Of a stretch of 64,000 nucleotides of DNA, positions 1 to 11,150 are shown piece by piece. Both the position numbers and the translations under genes were made by a program. Within the stretch, counting starts at the first letter, position 1; every line of letters starts with the position of its first letter. Under the pieces are notes generated by a model that saw only the letters and a program-made list of their open reading frames with translations, had not been told where the DNA came from and did not search any database. Source of the stretch: Dyella jiangningensis (GTDB lineage Bacteria; Pseudomonadota; Gammaproteobacteria; Xanthomonadales; Rhodanobacteraceae); contig CP007444.1 in assembly GCA_000632805.1 (NCBI GenBank), forward strand, positions 2,344,772 through 2,408,771, written 5' to 3'.

Positions 1-120
1 TATTTCGGATTTTTTCCGCGCACGGAGATCACCGGACGCGCGACCCGCGTCGTCGCCTCGCTCGATCCAGGCGACCACTACCTGCCCCGAAGCGATCGCT
101 GGGGCGTAGCACTGCAATGA
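1..120 (+). CDS. 3' end of a probable S26 family signal peptidase-like protein (partial)
   Basis: The window opens inside a reading frame that starts at base 1 and ends at the TGA at 118-120. The last 39 residues are visible (starting YFGFFPRTEITGRA, ending WGVALQ). The pattern of FGF-P followed by I-GRA resembles the last conserved box of S26 signal peptidases, where a ..DSR.FG.VP....GRA segment lies near the C-terminus. The catalytic Ser and Lys would lie outside the window, so the family call rests on this short tail only. It ends 75 bases before the tRNA-Ser gene. Any other protein with a similar tail remains possible. Confidence 0.45.
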   Translation, partial: YFGFFPRTEITGRATRVVASLDPGDHYLPRSDRWGVALQ

Positions 121-134
121 ACGCCTCTGCCCCA

Positions 135-163
135 TTGCCACGCCGCCATCCGGTGCGTACAAT
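135..163 (+). promoter_or_regulatory. Sigma70-type promoter of tRNA-Ser
   Basis: TTGCCA at 135-140 (5 of 6 to the -35 consensus) and TACAAT at 158-163 (5 of 6 to the -10 consensus) are separated by exactly 17 bases. The mature tRNA begins 33 bases downstream of the -10 box, leaving room for a short 5' leader. This is one of the best promoter matches in the window. Confidence 0.7.
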
Positions 164-195
164 TGCCGGCTCGCGTGGACCACACGCACCGTTTC

Positions 196-287
<92 letters not shown>

Positions 288-291
288 AAAA

Positions 292-327
292 CAAAAACGC
301 CCCCCACGTGGGGCGTTTTTGTTTTTT
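292..327 (+). terminator. Rho-independent terminator of tRNA-Ser
   Basis: CAAAAACGCCCC and GGGGCGTTTTTG form a long stem with a small loop, followed by a run of T at 322-327. It begins 7 bases after the CCA end of the tRNA. Confidence 0.85.
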
Positions 328-339
328 CTGATGGTGATG

Positions 340-455
340 GCCGGGTGAGAACCCACCGGGTTCGACAAATTTGCCTGGAGCAAATTTGGACAGCCGCAGG
401 CTGGCACCGTAGAGCGCAAGCGAGGATGGGCCGGGGCCATGGATGGCCCCGACAA
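340..455. repeat. Multi-hairpin intergenic element, possible REP/BIME-like repeat
   Basis: The 300-base gap between the tRNA-Ser terminator and the phosphatase gene contains closely packed perfect hairpins. CAAATTTGC/GCAAATTTG (9-bp stem, 366-388) and GGGGCCA/TGGCCCC (7-bp stem, 433-450) are the clearest, with shorter GGGT/ACCC and AGCC/GGCT stems around them. No reading frame here looks real. The arrangement resembles dispersed palindromic repeats, but no second copy was seen in the window. Confidence 0.35.
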
Positions 456-637
456 TCCCACCCTTCACAATGGCGAGCTCTGCGTTATTCACACGCCAAC
501 CCCAGTCATCACACTTCAAGTTTCGTCAGGAAGCCGGACAAACAGCATCACCGTGCCGCCCTCTTGCAACGACCCATTCTTTGCGCATTCCCTCTACTTC
601 CGTCATGCTCGCACCGCAACGCCACACCAGGCATCCC

Positions 638-1339
638 ATGATCGAGTTTGGACACGGAACGCACGTCGGGCTGCGCCGCACGCGCAACGAAGATACCTAC
701 TACGCCGACGCTTCGCTCGGGCTGTTTCTCGTGGCGGACGGCATGGGTGGCCACCAGCATGGTGAAGTCGCTTCTGCACTGGTGCGCGACGCCGTGGCCG
801 ATCTGGTGACACGTGGCCATAGCCTGGTCGAGGCCGTGCGTGCCGCCGACGTGCGCCTGATCCAGCATAGTCGCGGCTTCCAGGACGCACGCCCCATGGG
901 TACCACGATCGCAGCATTGCGGTTGCATGCAGACGCCTACGAGGTGGCATGGGTGGGCGATAGTCGCGTCTACCTCTGGCAGAAGAGCCTGCGGCAGATC
1001 AGTCACGATCATTCGCTGGTCCAGGAACTGGTCGCGACAGGCATGCTCGATGCCGCGCAGGCCACGCGTCATCCGCAGCGCAATGTCATTACCCAGGCAC
1101 TGGGCATCACCGCGCCCGAGCAATTGCACATCGGCATGGCGCGCGGCCGGCTCGAGCCAGGCATGTGCTTTCTGCTTTGCAGCGATGGCCTGACGGAAGA
1201 AGTGAGCGACGCAGCCATGGCCAGCGTCGTGTCGCGTCAGGATCTTTCGGCGCAGGAGTGTGTCGAGCACCTGCTGCTCGCCGCACTGGACGGCGGCGGC
1301 AGCGACAACATCACGACCATACTCGCCCGCATCAACTGA
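638..1339 (+). CDS. PP2C-type serine/threonine protein phosphatase (Stp1/PrpC family)
   Basis: A 233-aa single-domain metal-dependent phosphatase expected to dephosphorylate Ser/Thr on cytoplasmic proteins. Motifs in order: NEDTYY (residues 17-22) and VADGMGGH (32-39), which supply metal-binding Asp residues, then GDSR, a DHS motif, LLCSDGLT, and GGSDNIT near the C-terminus with the last metal-binding Asp. An ATG at 605 would add eleven residues, but family proteins normally begin with a sequence like MIEFGH, so 638 is preferred. No partner kinase gene is next to it. The gene converges on dnaQ with an 12-base gap, and the two stop codons lie in a shared inverted repeat. Confidence 0.9.
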   Translation: MIEFGHGTHVGLRRTRNEDTYYADASLGLFLVADGMGGHQHGEVASALVRDAVADLVTRGHSLVEAVRAADVRLIQHSRGFQDARPMGTTIAALRLHADAYEVAWVGDSRVYLWQKSLRQISHDHSLVQELVATGMLDAAQATRHPQRNVITQALGITAPEQLHIGMARGRLEPGMCFLLCSDGLTEEVSDAAMASVVSRQDLSAQECVEHLLLAALDGGGSDNITTILARIN

Positions 1340-1360
1340 GGCGCCACGCGCTCAGTTGAT
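1331..1360. terminator. Hairpin formed by the last codons of two convergent genes
   Basis: ATCAACTGAG (1331-1340) and CTCAGTTGAT (1351-1360) are perfect reverse complements with a 10-base spacer. Each arm contains the final Ile-Asn codons and the TGA of one gene (phosphatase on plus, dnaQ on minus). There is no strong T-run, so terminator function is inferred from position and symmetry. Confidence 0.45.
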
Positions 1361-2074
1361 CGCTACGGCTTCTTCGCGGCGCCAGATGCTGGTTCCGCCT
1401 GCGCTCTTGTCGAGCGCATCGAGACGACGTTCGTGGGCCGCCAACTCATCACTGTTCGCACGCAATACCCGCGGGCGGCGATGAAGCACCACCGGCGTCA
1501 GGGTAACCGTCACACCCTGTTCCTGCGCCCCTTCGAAGCCCAGGTCGAGCACGACCTGACCCGACGTCATCGCAAGATAGACTTCGGCGAGGAGCTGCGC
1601 GTCGATCAAGCCACCGTGCAGGTCGCGCGCGGAATTGTCCACGCCGAGGCGCTTGCAGAGCGCATCGAGGCTGTTGCGCTGGCCGGGATACCGCTCTCGC
1701 GCCATCATCAACGTGTCGAGCACGCTGCAGCGATCGGCGAGTTGTCCATAGGCCTCACCCAGACGGGCGAGTTCCGCATTGATGAAGCCAACGTCGAAGG
1801 TGGCGTTGTGGATGATCAGCTCCGCTCCATCGATGAAGGCGAGGAATTCATCCACCACGTCAGCGAAACGCGGCTTGTCGAGCAGGAACTCGTCCTCGAT
1901 TCCGGTGACCTGGCGCGCGCCTTCGTCGATCGCACGATCGGGGTTGAGGTAGGTCTGGTAATGACGCCCCGTAGGCCGGCGCTCGACCATTTCCACGCAC
2001 GCGATTTCGATCAGGCGATGCCCCTGACGCACCTCGAGACCCGTGGTCTCGGTATCCAGCACGATTTGCCTCAT
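1352..2074 (-). CDS. dnaQ: DNA polymerase III epsilon subunit (proofreading 3'-5' exonuclease)
   Basis: A 240-aa DEDDh exonuclease that proofreads in the replicative polymerase core. Exo I is DTETTGL at residues 7-13, Exo II is HNATFDVGF in the middle, and Exo III is the [10 protein letters not shown] segment with the catalytic His and Asp. A short C-terminal extension follows, where the family binds the alpha subunit. The length matches the family (about 240 aa). Its ATG overlaps the rnhA stop by 4 bases, so the two genes are translationally coupled, the common rnhA-dnaQ arrangement of gammaproteobacteria. Confidence 0.96.
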   Translation of the reverse strand: MRQIVLDTETTGLEVRQGHRLIEIACVEMVERRPTGRHYQTYLNPDRAIDEGARQVTGIEDEFLLDKPRFADVVDEFLAFIDGAELIIHNATFDVGFINAELARLGEAYGQLADRCSVLDTLMMARERYPGQRNSLDALCKRLGVDNSARDLHGGLIDAQLLAEVYLAMTSGQVVLDLGFEGAQEQGVTVTLTPVVLHRRPRVLRANSDELAAHERRLDALDKSAGGTSIWRREEAVAIN

Positions 2075-2514
2075 GCCCTGCTCCTGAAGTGTTCGGCCTG
2101 CTCGCGCGCCGCGACATCAACCCTTTCGTTTTCGATATGACCGTTGTGCCCGCGCACCCAATGCCATCGCACCTGATGTCGCTCCACGGCGGCGGACAGC
2201 CGCTGCCACAGGTCCTGGTTCTTCACCGGCTTCTTGTCGGCAGTACGCCAGCCGTTCGCGCGCCACTTGGGAACCCACTCTTCGATGCCCTGCATGACAT
2301 AGCGCGAATCGGTGGTGAGCAACACGGTGCACGGGCGGGTCAAGGCTTCCAGCGCGCCAATGGCCGCCATCAGTTCCATGCGATTATTGGTGGTGGCCGT
2401 CTCGCCACCTGAGAGCATGCGCTCTGTTCCTTTGGCGCGTAGCAAGGCAGCCCAGCCACCCGGCCCGGGATTGCCCAGGCACGCGCCATCGGTAAATGCT
2501 TCCACTTCAGTCAT
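2071..2514 (-). CDS. rnhA: Ribonuclease HI
   Basis: A 147-aa RNase HI that cleaves the RNA strand of RNA-DNA hybrids. All four acidic catalytic positions are visible: the Asp of [14 protein letters not shown] near the N-terminus, the Glu of NNRMEL, the Asp of TTDSRYV, and the Asp of [13 protein letters not shown] two codons upstream (2520) could also start translation. The ATG at 2514 gives the usual N-terminus. It overlaps dnaQ by 4 bases and is the promoter-proximal gene of the pair. Confidence 0.96.
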   Translation of the reverse strand: MTEVEAFTDGACLGNPGPGGWAALLRAKGTERMLSGGETATTNNRMELMAAIGALEALTRPCTVLLTTDSRYVMQGIEEWVPKWRANGWRTADKKPVKNQDLWQRLSAAVERHQVRWHWVRGHNGHIENERVDVAAREQAEHFRSRA

Positions 2515-2536
2515 TGTCACCCATCAAAGCGAGAAA

Positions 2537-3220
2537 TCAGGACGCCGCATTGCGACGTGCGCCCGGCGCCAGACCCACACTAACGGGGGCCGGCATGGTC
2601 TTGGGTTTGAGGCGTATCGGCGTCGCTACCCGTCGACGCTTGCGGGCGAGCATCAGGTAACCGCCACCGAAGACGTGGGCCGAATCCATAGCTGCATGCG
2701 GGCGGGGCCACAGCTGGCCGATGCGCTCGATATGTTCTATGTCCAGTTCGATGCGCCGCACCCAGCGTTCCAACAGGATCGGGGAACGCATTGCGGGTGT
2801 ATGTCCCCGCGTGCGCCACATCATCCATGGCAACCACGCACTGAAAGGATGAAGTCCGGTGATCGCGAGCACGCCGCCCGGTGCAAGCACGCGGCAGGCT
2901 TCCTCGAGCAGTTCCTGCGGCGTGCTCGAAACCTCGAGTGCGTGCCTCAGCAGGATCAGCTCGAAGGCGTCGTCCACGAACGGTAGCGGTTCGTCGCCAC
3001 GCGCATTCAGGTCACCCGAATAACGTCCCCCGTGAAGTTTCAGCCGCGTCCAATTGCCCAAGAGGGGCAAGACCGGCGGAGAATGGTCCTGGCTGACGCT
3101 TACCTGCAGCGCGTGCGTGCCACTGCAGCGCTGCAGGCCCGGCATCAAGGCTGCCGTCTCCTCAGCCAACAGGCTGCGGAGGGGAGCGCTGGAATAGATG
3201 TCTAGGTCGCGCTGAGACAT
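2537..3220 (-). CDS. Class I SAM-dependent methyltransferase
   Basis: About 227 aa from the ATG at 3220. It carries the later part of a Rossmann methyltransferase fold: PFVDDAFELILLRHALE (motif II-like), then EACRVLAPGGVLAITGLHPFS (motif III with the APGG turn). Motif I is weak or degenerate, so the substrate cannot be named. A second ATG at 3274 has a better-placed GGAG and would add 18 residues, so the start is uncertain. It lies divergent from gloB and upstream of rnhA, an arrangement I associate with xanthomonads. The C-terminus is basic and Pro-rich. Confidence 0.75.
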   Translation of the reverse strand: MSQRDLDIYSSAPLRSLLAEETAALMPGLQRCSGTHALQVSVSQDHSPPVLPLLGNWTRLKLHGGRYSGDLNARGDEPLPFVDDAFELILLRHALEVSSTPQELLEEACRVLAPGGVLAITGLHPFSAWLPWMMWRTRGHTPAMRSPILLERWVRRIELDIEHIERIGQLWPRPHAAMDSAHVFGGGYLMLARKRRRVATPIRLKPKTMPAPVSVGLAPGARRNAAS

Positions 3221-3446
3221 GCCAGGGCGGTCCGGCGGGATCGATAGTGACAGTGTAGCTGCTGACCCGTGCATTGCGTGCTCCGGTTTGCATGCCACCC
3301 ACCAACCAGGCCACACGGCTGAATAATGTCCGGAACGATTAACGTCTCACTAACGAGTGCGCCGTCGATGCGCTTTATAGTCTGGCACCTCGCGCAAGCC
3401 AAGGATGCCTGCGCCAGTCGATACGAAGACCGCGGAGGACAACTCC

Positions 3447-4211
3447 TTGCATGTCGTACCGTTACCGGCGCTCGCCGACAACTACATCTGGCTGCTTCAC
3501 GATGACGGCGGCCAGGCAGTGGTGGTCGACCCGGGCGACGCATTTCCCGTCGAAACGGCATTGAAAGCGCGCGGCCTGGAGCTTCGCGCCATCCTGCTCA
3601 CGCATCACCACCATGATCATATCGGCGGGGTCGAAGCACTGCTGTCTCGCCACAATGTTCCCGTCTACGCGCCACGCGACGAGCGAATTGGCCACGCCAC
3701 GCAACGCGTCGACGATGGAGACGTCGTCTTGCTGGATGCACCCGAGGCGCGCTTTGACGTGATCGCCGTTCCTGGCCACACGATCACGCATATCGCGTAT
3801 GCCGGCCAGGGCGTGCTCTTGTGTGGAGACACGCTCTTCAGCATGGGCTGCGGTCGCCTGTTCGAAGGCACGCCGTCACAGATGCTTGCATCGCTGGACC
3901 GTCTCGCCGCCCTGCCCGGCAACACGCTCGTTTGCTGCGCCCATGAATACACAGCCGCCAATGGCCGCTTTGCGCAGACGGTCGAACCTTCGAATCCGGC
4001 GCTTATCACCCGGCAGCAGGAAGTAAGTGCATTGCGCGCGCATAACCGGCCAACGCTTCCCGTCGCGCTGGCGACCGAACAGGCGACCAATCCTTTCCTT
4101 CGCACGGACTGCGAAGACGTGATCGCCTGGAGCCGCCGCCACGGTATCGATGGCGATCGCGTCGCTCGGTTCGCCGCGCTGCGTGCCAACAAGGATGTGT
4201 TCTCCGGATGA
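3447..4211 (+). CDS. gloB: Hydroxyacylglutathione hydrolase (glyoxalase II)
   Basis: A 254-aa metallo-beta-lactamase-fold thioesterase that hydrolyses S-lactoylglutathione to lactate and glutathione in the cytoplasm. The metal motif THHHHDH lies at residues 52-58, with GHT, CGDT and a later CAHEYT region supplying the other ligands. The start is taken as the TTG at 3447, because GGAGGA at 3434-3439 sits 7 bases before it and the family begins with the L..PALADNYIW segment. The ATG at 3405 would add 14 unconserved residues and has no clear ribosome site. The last four bases overlap the start of mltD (ATGA). Confidence 0.93.
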   Translation: MHVVPLPALADNYIWLLHDDGGQAVVVDPGDAFPVETALKARGLELRAILLTHHHHDHIGGVEALLSRHNVPVYAPRDERIGHATQRVDDGDVVLLDAPEARFDVIAVPGHTITHIAYAGQGVLLCGDTLFSMGCGRLFEGTPSQMLASLDRLAALPGNTLVCCAHEYTAANGRFAQTVEPSNPALITRQQEVSALRAHNRPTLPVALATEQATNPFLRTDCEDVIAWSRRHGIDGDRVARFAALRANKDVFSG

Positions 4212-5440
4212 GTATTCGACGCCTTCGCCCCTTGCCCATGGCCTTGTCCGTCCTGCTGGCCGCATGTGCAACCGCACCGACGCCCAAATCGCCCGGACCC
4301 ACCGTGCAGGCGCCGAAGCCACAACCGGTGCGTGACATTACTCATCCCCTGGTCAGCGTGGCCAAGCCCAACGAGGGCGGCAACAACGTATGGGATCAGT
4401 TGCGCGGCAGCTTCCAGATGGCCGACTGCGATGCCGATCCGGGCATCACGAGCTGGGCGCGTCGTTATACGCAGAACCCGGAACGCTTTGAAAGCCAGCT
4501 TGCGGCCGCCGCGCCTCGTCTCGCGTACGTGCAGCAAATCGCCTCCCGGCACCATGTCGCCGGTGAGTTTGCGCTGCTGCCTTGGGTCGAGAGCCAGTAC
4601 CGCCCCGTGCTTGGTGGCAAGAATGCGCCCGCCGGCATGTGGCAGATCATGCCCACGACGGCAACTGCGCTCGGTATCCGCGTCGACAAGAACTTCGATG
4701 GCCGTCTGGACGTCCCTGCCGCAACCGACGCCATCATGGCGTTGCTGAGCCGTTATCACGACGACCTGGGCGATTGGCGCTTGGTCGATTACGCTTTCAA
4801 TGCCGGAGAATTCGGTGTGAAACGGATGGTCAGCCAGCACGGCACGCCGCCCGACGAGCCGGTCGTTCCCAAGATGCCGGTAAAGGCGGTGACGCGGGAA
4901 CATCTGGTGAAACTGCTGGCCATTGCCTGCGTCATACGCGAACCGGAACGCTTCAACGTCAGCCTGCCTTCGCTGCCCTCCGACCAGCGGCTGGTGGCGG
5001 TCAGCATCGACAGCTCCATGCCCATCGCTCATGCAGCCAACCACGCGGGCATGTCGTCCGATGAGCTGAAGGATCTCAACGCCGCCTTCCGCAACGGCAT
5101 GGTCGATTCGCATGCGTCGCCGTATCTCCTCCTTCCCAGCGGTCACGCACAGCAGTTCCGCAACTCGCTGCTCGCGGGCGGCGACGATGCCAATGCAAAT
5201 GTCCCCGGCACAGCGGTAATTCCGCCCCTGGGTGCAACGCTTGCCGGCGCAACGGACGACATATCAACCTCAAAGCAGCACGCTGCAACCGGCCAGACCC
5301 ATACGGTGAAGTCAGGCGAAAGCCTGTGGAGCATTGCCCGGCGCTACTCCGTGGACGTCAAACAATTGCAGCAGTGGAATCACCTGCAAAACTCGGGCGT
5401 CAAACCCGGCCAGGTTCTGAAGATCAGCACCCCGGGCTAG
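4208..5440 (+). CDS. mltD: Membrane-bound lytic murein transglycosylase D, lipoprotein
   Basis: A 410-aa protein that cleaves glycan strands of peptidoglycan in the periplasm. A lipoprotein signal ends in LLAAC with Cys20 as the lipidation site. The SLT domain contains the catalytic Glu in WVESQYRP followed by AGMWQIMPTTA and YAFNAGE. A LysM peptidoglycan-binding repeat (HTVKSGESLWSIARRYSVD) occupies the last 45 residues. MltD proteins of enterobacteria carry two LysM repeats; only one is clear here. It overlaps gloB by 4 bases, the usual gloB-mltD order. A GC-rich imperfect hairpin (5433-5458) covers the stop codon. Confidence 0.93.
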   Translation: MSIRRLRPLPMALSVLLAACATAPTPKSPGPTVQAPKPQPVRDITHPLVSVAKPNEGGNNVWDQLRGSFQMADCDADPGITSWARRYTQNPERFESQLAAAAPRLAYVQQIASRHHVAGEFALLPWVESQYRPVLGGKNAPAGMWQIMPTTATALGIRVDKNFDGRLDVPAATDAIMALLSRYHDDLGDWRLVDYAFNAGEFGVKRMVSQHGTPPDEPVVPKMPVKAVTREHLVKLLAIACVIREPERFNVSLPSLPSDQRLVAVSIDSSMPIAHAANHAGMSSDELKDLNAAFRNGMVDSHASPYLLLPSGHAQQFRNSLLAGGDDANANVPGTAVIPPLGATLAGATDDISTSKQHAATGQTHTVKSGESLWSIARRYSVDVKQLQQWNHLQNSGVKPGQVLKISTPG

Positions 5441-5805
5441 GCCCAACGGCCAAGCCCGAGAGATCGCAGACGTTACGTCACCGCCACGACGCGCCGACGA
5501 GGAGCGAGCGCATCGCCCTTTGCCCGGCGCACGCGCCTTGAACGTTTCCGGGTACAGACTTGCCACCCTGATGAAAAATGTCAGGAAGACGGGCCGTGCC
5601 GGTAACCAGCCGAGCTATCTCGCATCAAACGACTGGCAGAAGCAAACGCGGCTGCGTCGGACCATCATGATCGACGAAGCGGGCATGGAGACCGCTTTCT
5701 TTTGCACGACTCTCGCCCCAGGCGTGAGCGCCAGGACCGCCATGCTCCCCCGAGGGGTACAACGATGGTGGGCATGACGGCTCTCTAATTGCCCACGACC
5801 CGGAA
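5441..5805. other. Gap between mltD and ppiD without a convincing gene
   Basis: About 365 bases. Short reading frames occur on both strands, but none has a recognisable product, a good ribosome site or conserved-looking sequence. The right end leads into the terminator of ppiD. Confidence 0.5.
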
Positions 5806-5836
5806 CAAAAAGGGCGACCCGAGGGTCGCCCTTTTC
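5806..5836 (-). terminator. Rho-independent terminator after ppiD
   Basis: AAAAGGGCGACCC and GGGTCGCCCTTTT pair with a GA loop. Runs of A on the left and T on the right let it work in either direction; on the minus strand it follows the ppiD stop by about 20 bases. Confidence 0.8.
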
Positions 5837-5857
5837 TTGTGCTTGGTCTGAATTGAC

Positions 5858-7762
5858 TTACATCCGATCTGCAGCGATCTTGATGTCAGTCTTCGCCTTG
5901 AGCGCATCGATGAACGCCTGCGTGGCGAGGATGCCGTAGGCCTGGGCCATCTGGCTGCGCAAGGCATCGCGCTGCTCGAACGTGACCTTCGAAAGGTCAC
6001 CCTCCTGCACCTTGTCGACCGCCACCAGGGCGTAGTTGCCATCGGCCGTGGAGACGCGGGCAAACTGCGGCTTGCCTTCCGAGGGATGAGGCAGCAGGAA
6101 TGCCTGCTCCAGCACCTCGGGAGCGACGCCCTGCTGCATGCGGATGGCGTTCGGCACCGCCTGAACGGTCGCACCAGCGGCGCTGGCAACAGCCTGCATG
6201 TCCTCGCCCTTCTGCACCTTGGCGAGCAGCGCGTCGGCATTCTTGAGCGCCTCTGCAGCGATGCGCTCATCAAGGATCTTCTGGCGCACTTGGTCGCGCA
6301 CCTCGGCCAGCGGCCGCGCAGCGGCGGGCACGTGCTTGTCGACGCGAACGACGACGGCATGGTCCGGCCCCAGCTCGATCAGGCCGGAGTTGTTGCCCTG
6401 GACCAGCACGTCATCCGAGAACGCAGCCTGCACCAGCTTGGCGTTTGCGGCGATACCTTCACCGCCCTTGCGCGGGAACAGCGCCGTGGTCTGGATCGGC
6501 AGGTTCAGCGCCTGCGACGCCGGCTCCAGCGACGAGGGATTCTGGTAGGTCTGGTCGGTGAGCTTGCCGGCCAATTCGCTGTACTGACGATCGCGCTCGG
6601 TGCTCAGGTAGTCCTTGGCGATCTGGTCGCGCACTTCGGCAAACGGTTTGGCCTCACCGCTGCGAACATCGCGCAGAAACAATACGTGATAGCCCTCGTC
6701 AGAGAGAACCGGCTTCGAAATCTGGCCCTTCTGCAGTGAGAACAGCGCCGAGTCGAAGGCCGCGTTGGTCACGCCCTTTTCCAGCCAGCCCAGGTCGCCT
6801 CCCGAACGCTTGGAACCCAGGTCGTCCGAATCCTGTTCGGCGAGCTTGGCAAAATTGTCAGGGTTTGCTTCACCGGCAATCTTCTCGGCCTTGGCGAGTG
6901 CTGCCTTCTGCTGATCCGGCGTCGCGTTCTTCGGCACATTGACCAGGATGTGCGACACCAGGCGCTGTTCCGGCTGGACGAAGCGCTGCTTCTGTTCTTC
7001 GTAACGCTTCTTGAGTTCGTCGTCGCTCGGCTGGGCATCGATCTTGAGGTCGGCGCCATTCACTTCGATGTACTTCAGCGATACCTGCTCCGGATTCATG
7101 AAATCCGCCTGGTGGGCTTTGTAATAAGCCTCCAGCTGGGCATCGCTGACGGCGCTGTCGGACAACGCCGGACGAGGCACGGCGAACCAGCGCAGATCGC
7201 GGCGCTGGTACAGCAGCCCCAGGTAACGATCCATGTCTGCTTCGGTGACGATGGCGCTGTCGATGATGGCGCGCGGCACCAGGCCCGGCTCCAGCGACGC
7301 GCGCTGGCTGGCCTCGAACATCGCCGGCGTCATGTTCTGCGCGGCAAGAATCGCACGATACGTGGTGGGGTCGAACTGGCCGTTGACCTGGAACTGCGGC
7401 GTGCCGGCAATGCGGTCGCGCAGCGCGATGTCAGGCACCTTCATGCCCAGCGCATCATTGGCCTGGCGCAGCAGTTGTTCGTTGATGAGCTGGTCGAGAA
7501 TTCGACGCTTCATCTCCGGCTGCTCGAATTGCGCCGCGTCAAAGCTATCACCCATGCGCGCCATGGCGTCGCGGCGAGCTTCGTTCATGCGGTCCTGGAA
7601 GTCACGCTGGGAAATCTCGTGCTTGCCCACCATCGCCACGTAGGTTTCCGTGTGCGAGGCGAAATAGGACTCGATGCCGAAGAACGAAATAGCGAAAACG
7701 CAAATGCCCAGAATGACAATGGACGGCCATCCGTGAAGCTTGGTACGCAGTGCCTGCAGCAT
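5858..7762 (-). CDS. ppiD: Peptidyl-prolyl cis-trans isomerase D (PpiD/SurA-N type periplasmic chaperone)
   Basis: A 634-aa inner-membrane-anchored periplasmic foldase that helps newly secreted outer-membrane proteins. One membrane segment (about residues 15-35) follows a short cytoplasmic N-terminus. A SurA_N-like chaperone region follows (QRDFQDRMNE, then LINEQLLRQAN). A parvulin domain lies at about 260-370, starting RLVSHILVNVP and including GGDLGWLEKG and DEGYHVLFL. A long C-terminal chaperone-like region completes it. Length matches PpiD (about 620 aa). It lies downstream of hupB and two tRNA genes, as in E. coli where ppiD follows hupB, and is separated from them by a terminator. Confidence 0.94.
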   Translation of the reverse strand: MLQALRTKLHGWPSIVILGICVFAISFFGIESYFASHTETYVAMVGKHEISQRDFQDRMNEARRDAMARMGDSFDAAQFEQPEMKRRILDQLINEQLLRQANDALGMKVPDIALRDRIAGTPQFQVNGQFDPTTYRAILAAQNMTPAMFEASQRASLEPGLVPRAIIDSAIVTEADMDRYLGLLYQRRDLRWFAVPRPALSDSAVSDAQLEAYYKAHQADFMNPEQVSLKYIEVNGADLKIDAQPSDDELKKRYEEQKQRFVQPEQRLVSHILVNVPKNATPDQQKAALAKAEKIAGEANPDNFAKLAEQDSDDLGSKRSGGDLGWLEKGVTNAAFDSALFSLQKGQISKPVLSDEGYHVLFLRDVRSGEAKPFAEVRDQIAKDYLSTERDRQYSELAGKLTDQTYQNPSSLEPASQALNLPIQTTALFPRKGGEGIAANAKLVQAAFSDDVLVQGNNSGLIELGPDHAVVVRVDKHVPAAARPLAEVRDQVRQKILDERIAAEALKNADALLAKVQKGEDMQAVASAAGATVQAVPNAIRMQQGVAPEVLEQAFLLPHPSEGKPQFARVSTADGNYALVAVDKVQEGDLSKVTFEQRDALRSQMAQAYGILATQAFIDALKAKTDIKIAADRM

Positions 7763-7810
7763 GGTTTGGTCTCGGCTAAATCGTTGTTCAGCGCACCATG
7801 TGCGCAGTCC

Positions 7811-7844
7811 TTAAAAGGCAAGGGCGCCACGCGGGCGCCCTTGC
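7811..7844 (-). terminator. Terminator after the hupB/tRNA unit
   Basis: On the minus strand GCAAGGGCGCC and GGCGCCCTTGC form an 11-bp perfect stem with a 5-base loop, followed by CTTTTAA. It lies directly after tRNA-Asp and before ppiD. Confidence 0.8.
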
Positions 7845-7850
7845 GAACTA

Positions 7851-7927
7851 TGGCGGAGCGGACGGGACTCGAACCCGCGACCTCCGGCGTGACAGGCCAG
7901 CATTCTAACCGACTGAACTACCGCTCC
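7851..7927 (-). tRNA. tRNA-Asp (anticodon GTC)
   Basis: A 77-nt tRNA with acceptor GGAGCGG, D-arm TAGTTCAGTCGGTTAGAA, anticodon loop CTGTCAC (GTC), T-arm GGGTTCGAGTCCC and encoded CCA. It is almost identical in layout to E. coli tRNA-Asp. It follows tRNA-Val by 9 bases. Confidence 0.97.
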
Positions 7928-7936
7928 GCATATTTC

Positions 7937-8011
7937 TGGTGGGTGCTGTAGGGATCGAACCTACGACCCTCGCCTTGTAAGGGCGACGCTCTACCGCTGA
8001 GCTAAGCACCC
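7937..8011 (-). tRNA. tRNA-Val (anticodon TAC)
   Basis: A 75-nt tRNA with acceptor GGGTGCT/AGCACCC, D-arm TAGCTCAGCGGTAGAGC, anticodon loop CTTACAA (TAC), T-arm TAGGTTCGATCCCTA and encoded CCA. It begins about 19 bases after the hupB stop, so it may be processed from a hupB read-through transcript. Confidence 0.97.
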
Positions 8012-8030
8012 GAAACTAAGCAATAGCCGC

Positions 8031-8303
8031 TTAGTTTAGGGCATCCTTGAGGGTCTTGCCAGCCTTGAACGCCGGGACCTTCGAGGCCTTGATCTTGATC
8101 GTTTCGTTGGTGCGCGGGTTGCGGCCGGTACGGGCAGCGCGCTTGCGCACGGTGAAGGTGCCAAAACCGACCACCGACACGTCGTCACCCTTCTTCAGCG
8201 CCTTCTGCACGGTCTCGAAGAAAGCTTCGAGAGCACGGCCGGCGTCAGCCTTGGTGAGTTCGGCTTTCTCGGCAATGGCATTGATCAGATCAGTTTTATT
8301 CAT
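8031..8303 (-). CDS. hupB: DNA-binding protein HU-beta
   Basis: A 90-aa nucleoid protein that binds and bends DNA as a dimer. The sequence is canonical: [14 protein letters not shown] at the start, the GFGTF signature in the middle, and the arm segment [14 protein letters not shown] with the DNA-intercalating Pro. A GGGAG ribosome site lies 6 bases before the ATG. It sits downstream of lon, as in many gammaproteobacteria. Confidence 0.98.
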   Translation of the reverse strand: MNKTDLINAIAEKAELTKADAGRALEAFFETVQKALKKGDDVSVVGFGTFTVRKRAARTGRNPRTNETIKIKASKVPAFKAGKTLKDALN

Positions 8304-8580
8304 TGAGACACTCCCTTAAACGGTTATGCAGCCCGCATGGTCATTCTGGGACCAGGCGACGTCTATGCGACAGGGCACCGGGACATCGCCAAGCAACCCC
8401 GCATCACTGCGCATCGTGCTCGGCGTCAGGCTGCGGTGCCGCCTTTATACCAGTGGCCCCTAGGGTCCGCAATGACAAGTAATACCAAGGGTTCGCGCGA
8501 TTCAGCATGCTTCGCCGACGCTTGCAAAGCGCGTGCTGAAACGCTATGCGATGCATCCGCCATTCCATGACACGCCCATG
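8304..8580. other. Intergenic region between lon and hupB
   Basis: About 277 bases upstream of hupB, expected to hold its promoter. Two short frames here lack ribosome sites and recognisable products. I could not single out a promoter with confidence. Confidence 0.4.
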
Positions 8581-8608
8581 AAAAACGGGCGGTTGCCCGC
8601 CCGTTTTT
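8581..8608 (-). terminator. Rho-independent terminator after lon
   Basis: AAAAACGGGCGG and CCGCCCGTTTTT form a 12-bp perfect stem with a 4-base loop. It lies 20 bases beyond the lon stop codon and is symmetrical enough to act in both directions. Confidence 0.88.
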
Positions 8609-8627
8609 CGGTGACGCCTATCACGGA

Positions 8628-11150
<2,523 letters not shown>

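Noticed and set aside
5520..5777. An 85-codon frame in the mltD-ppiD gap
   Set aside because: Composition and lack of ribosome site do not support a gene.
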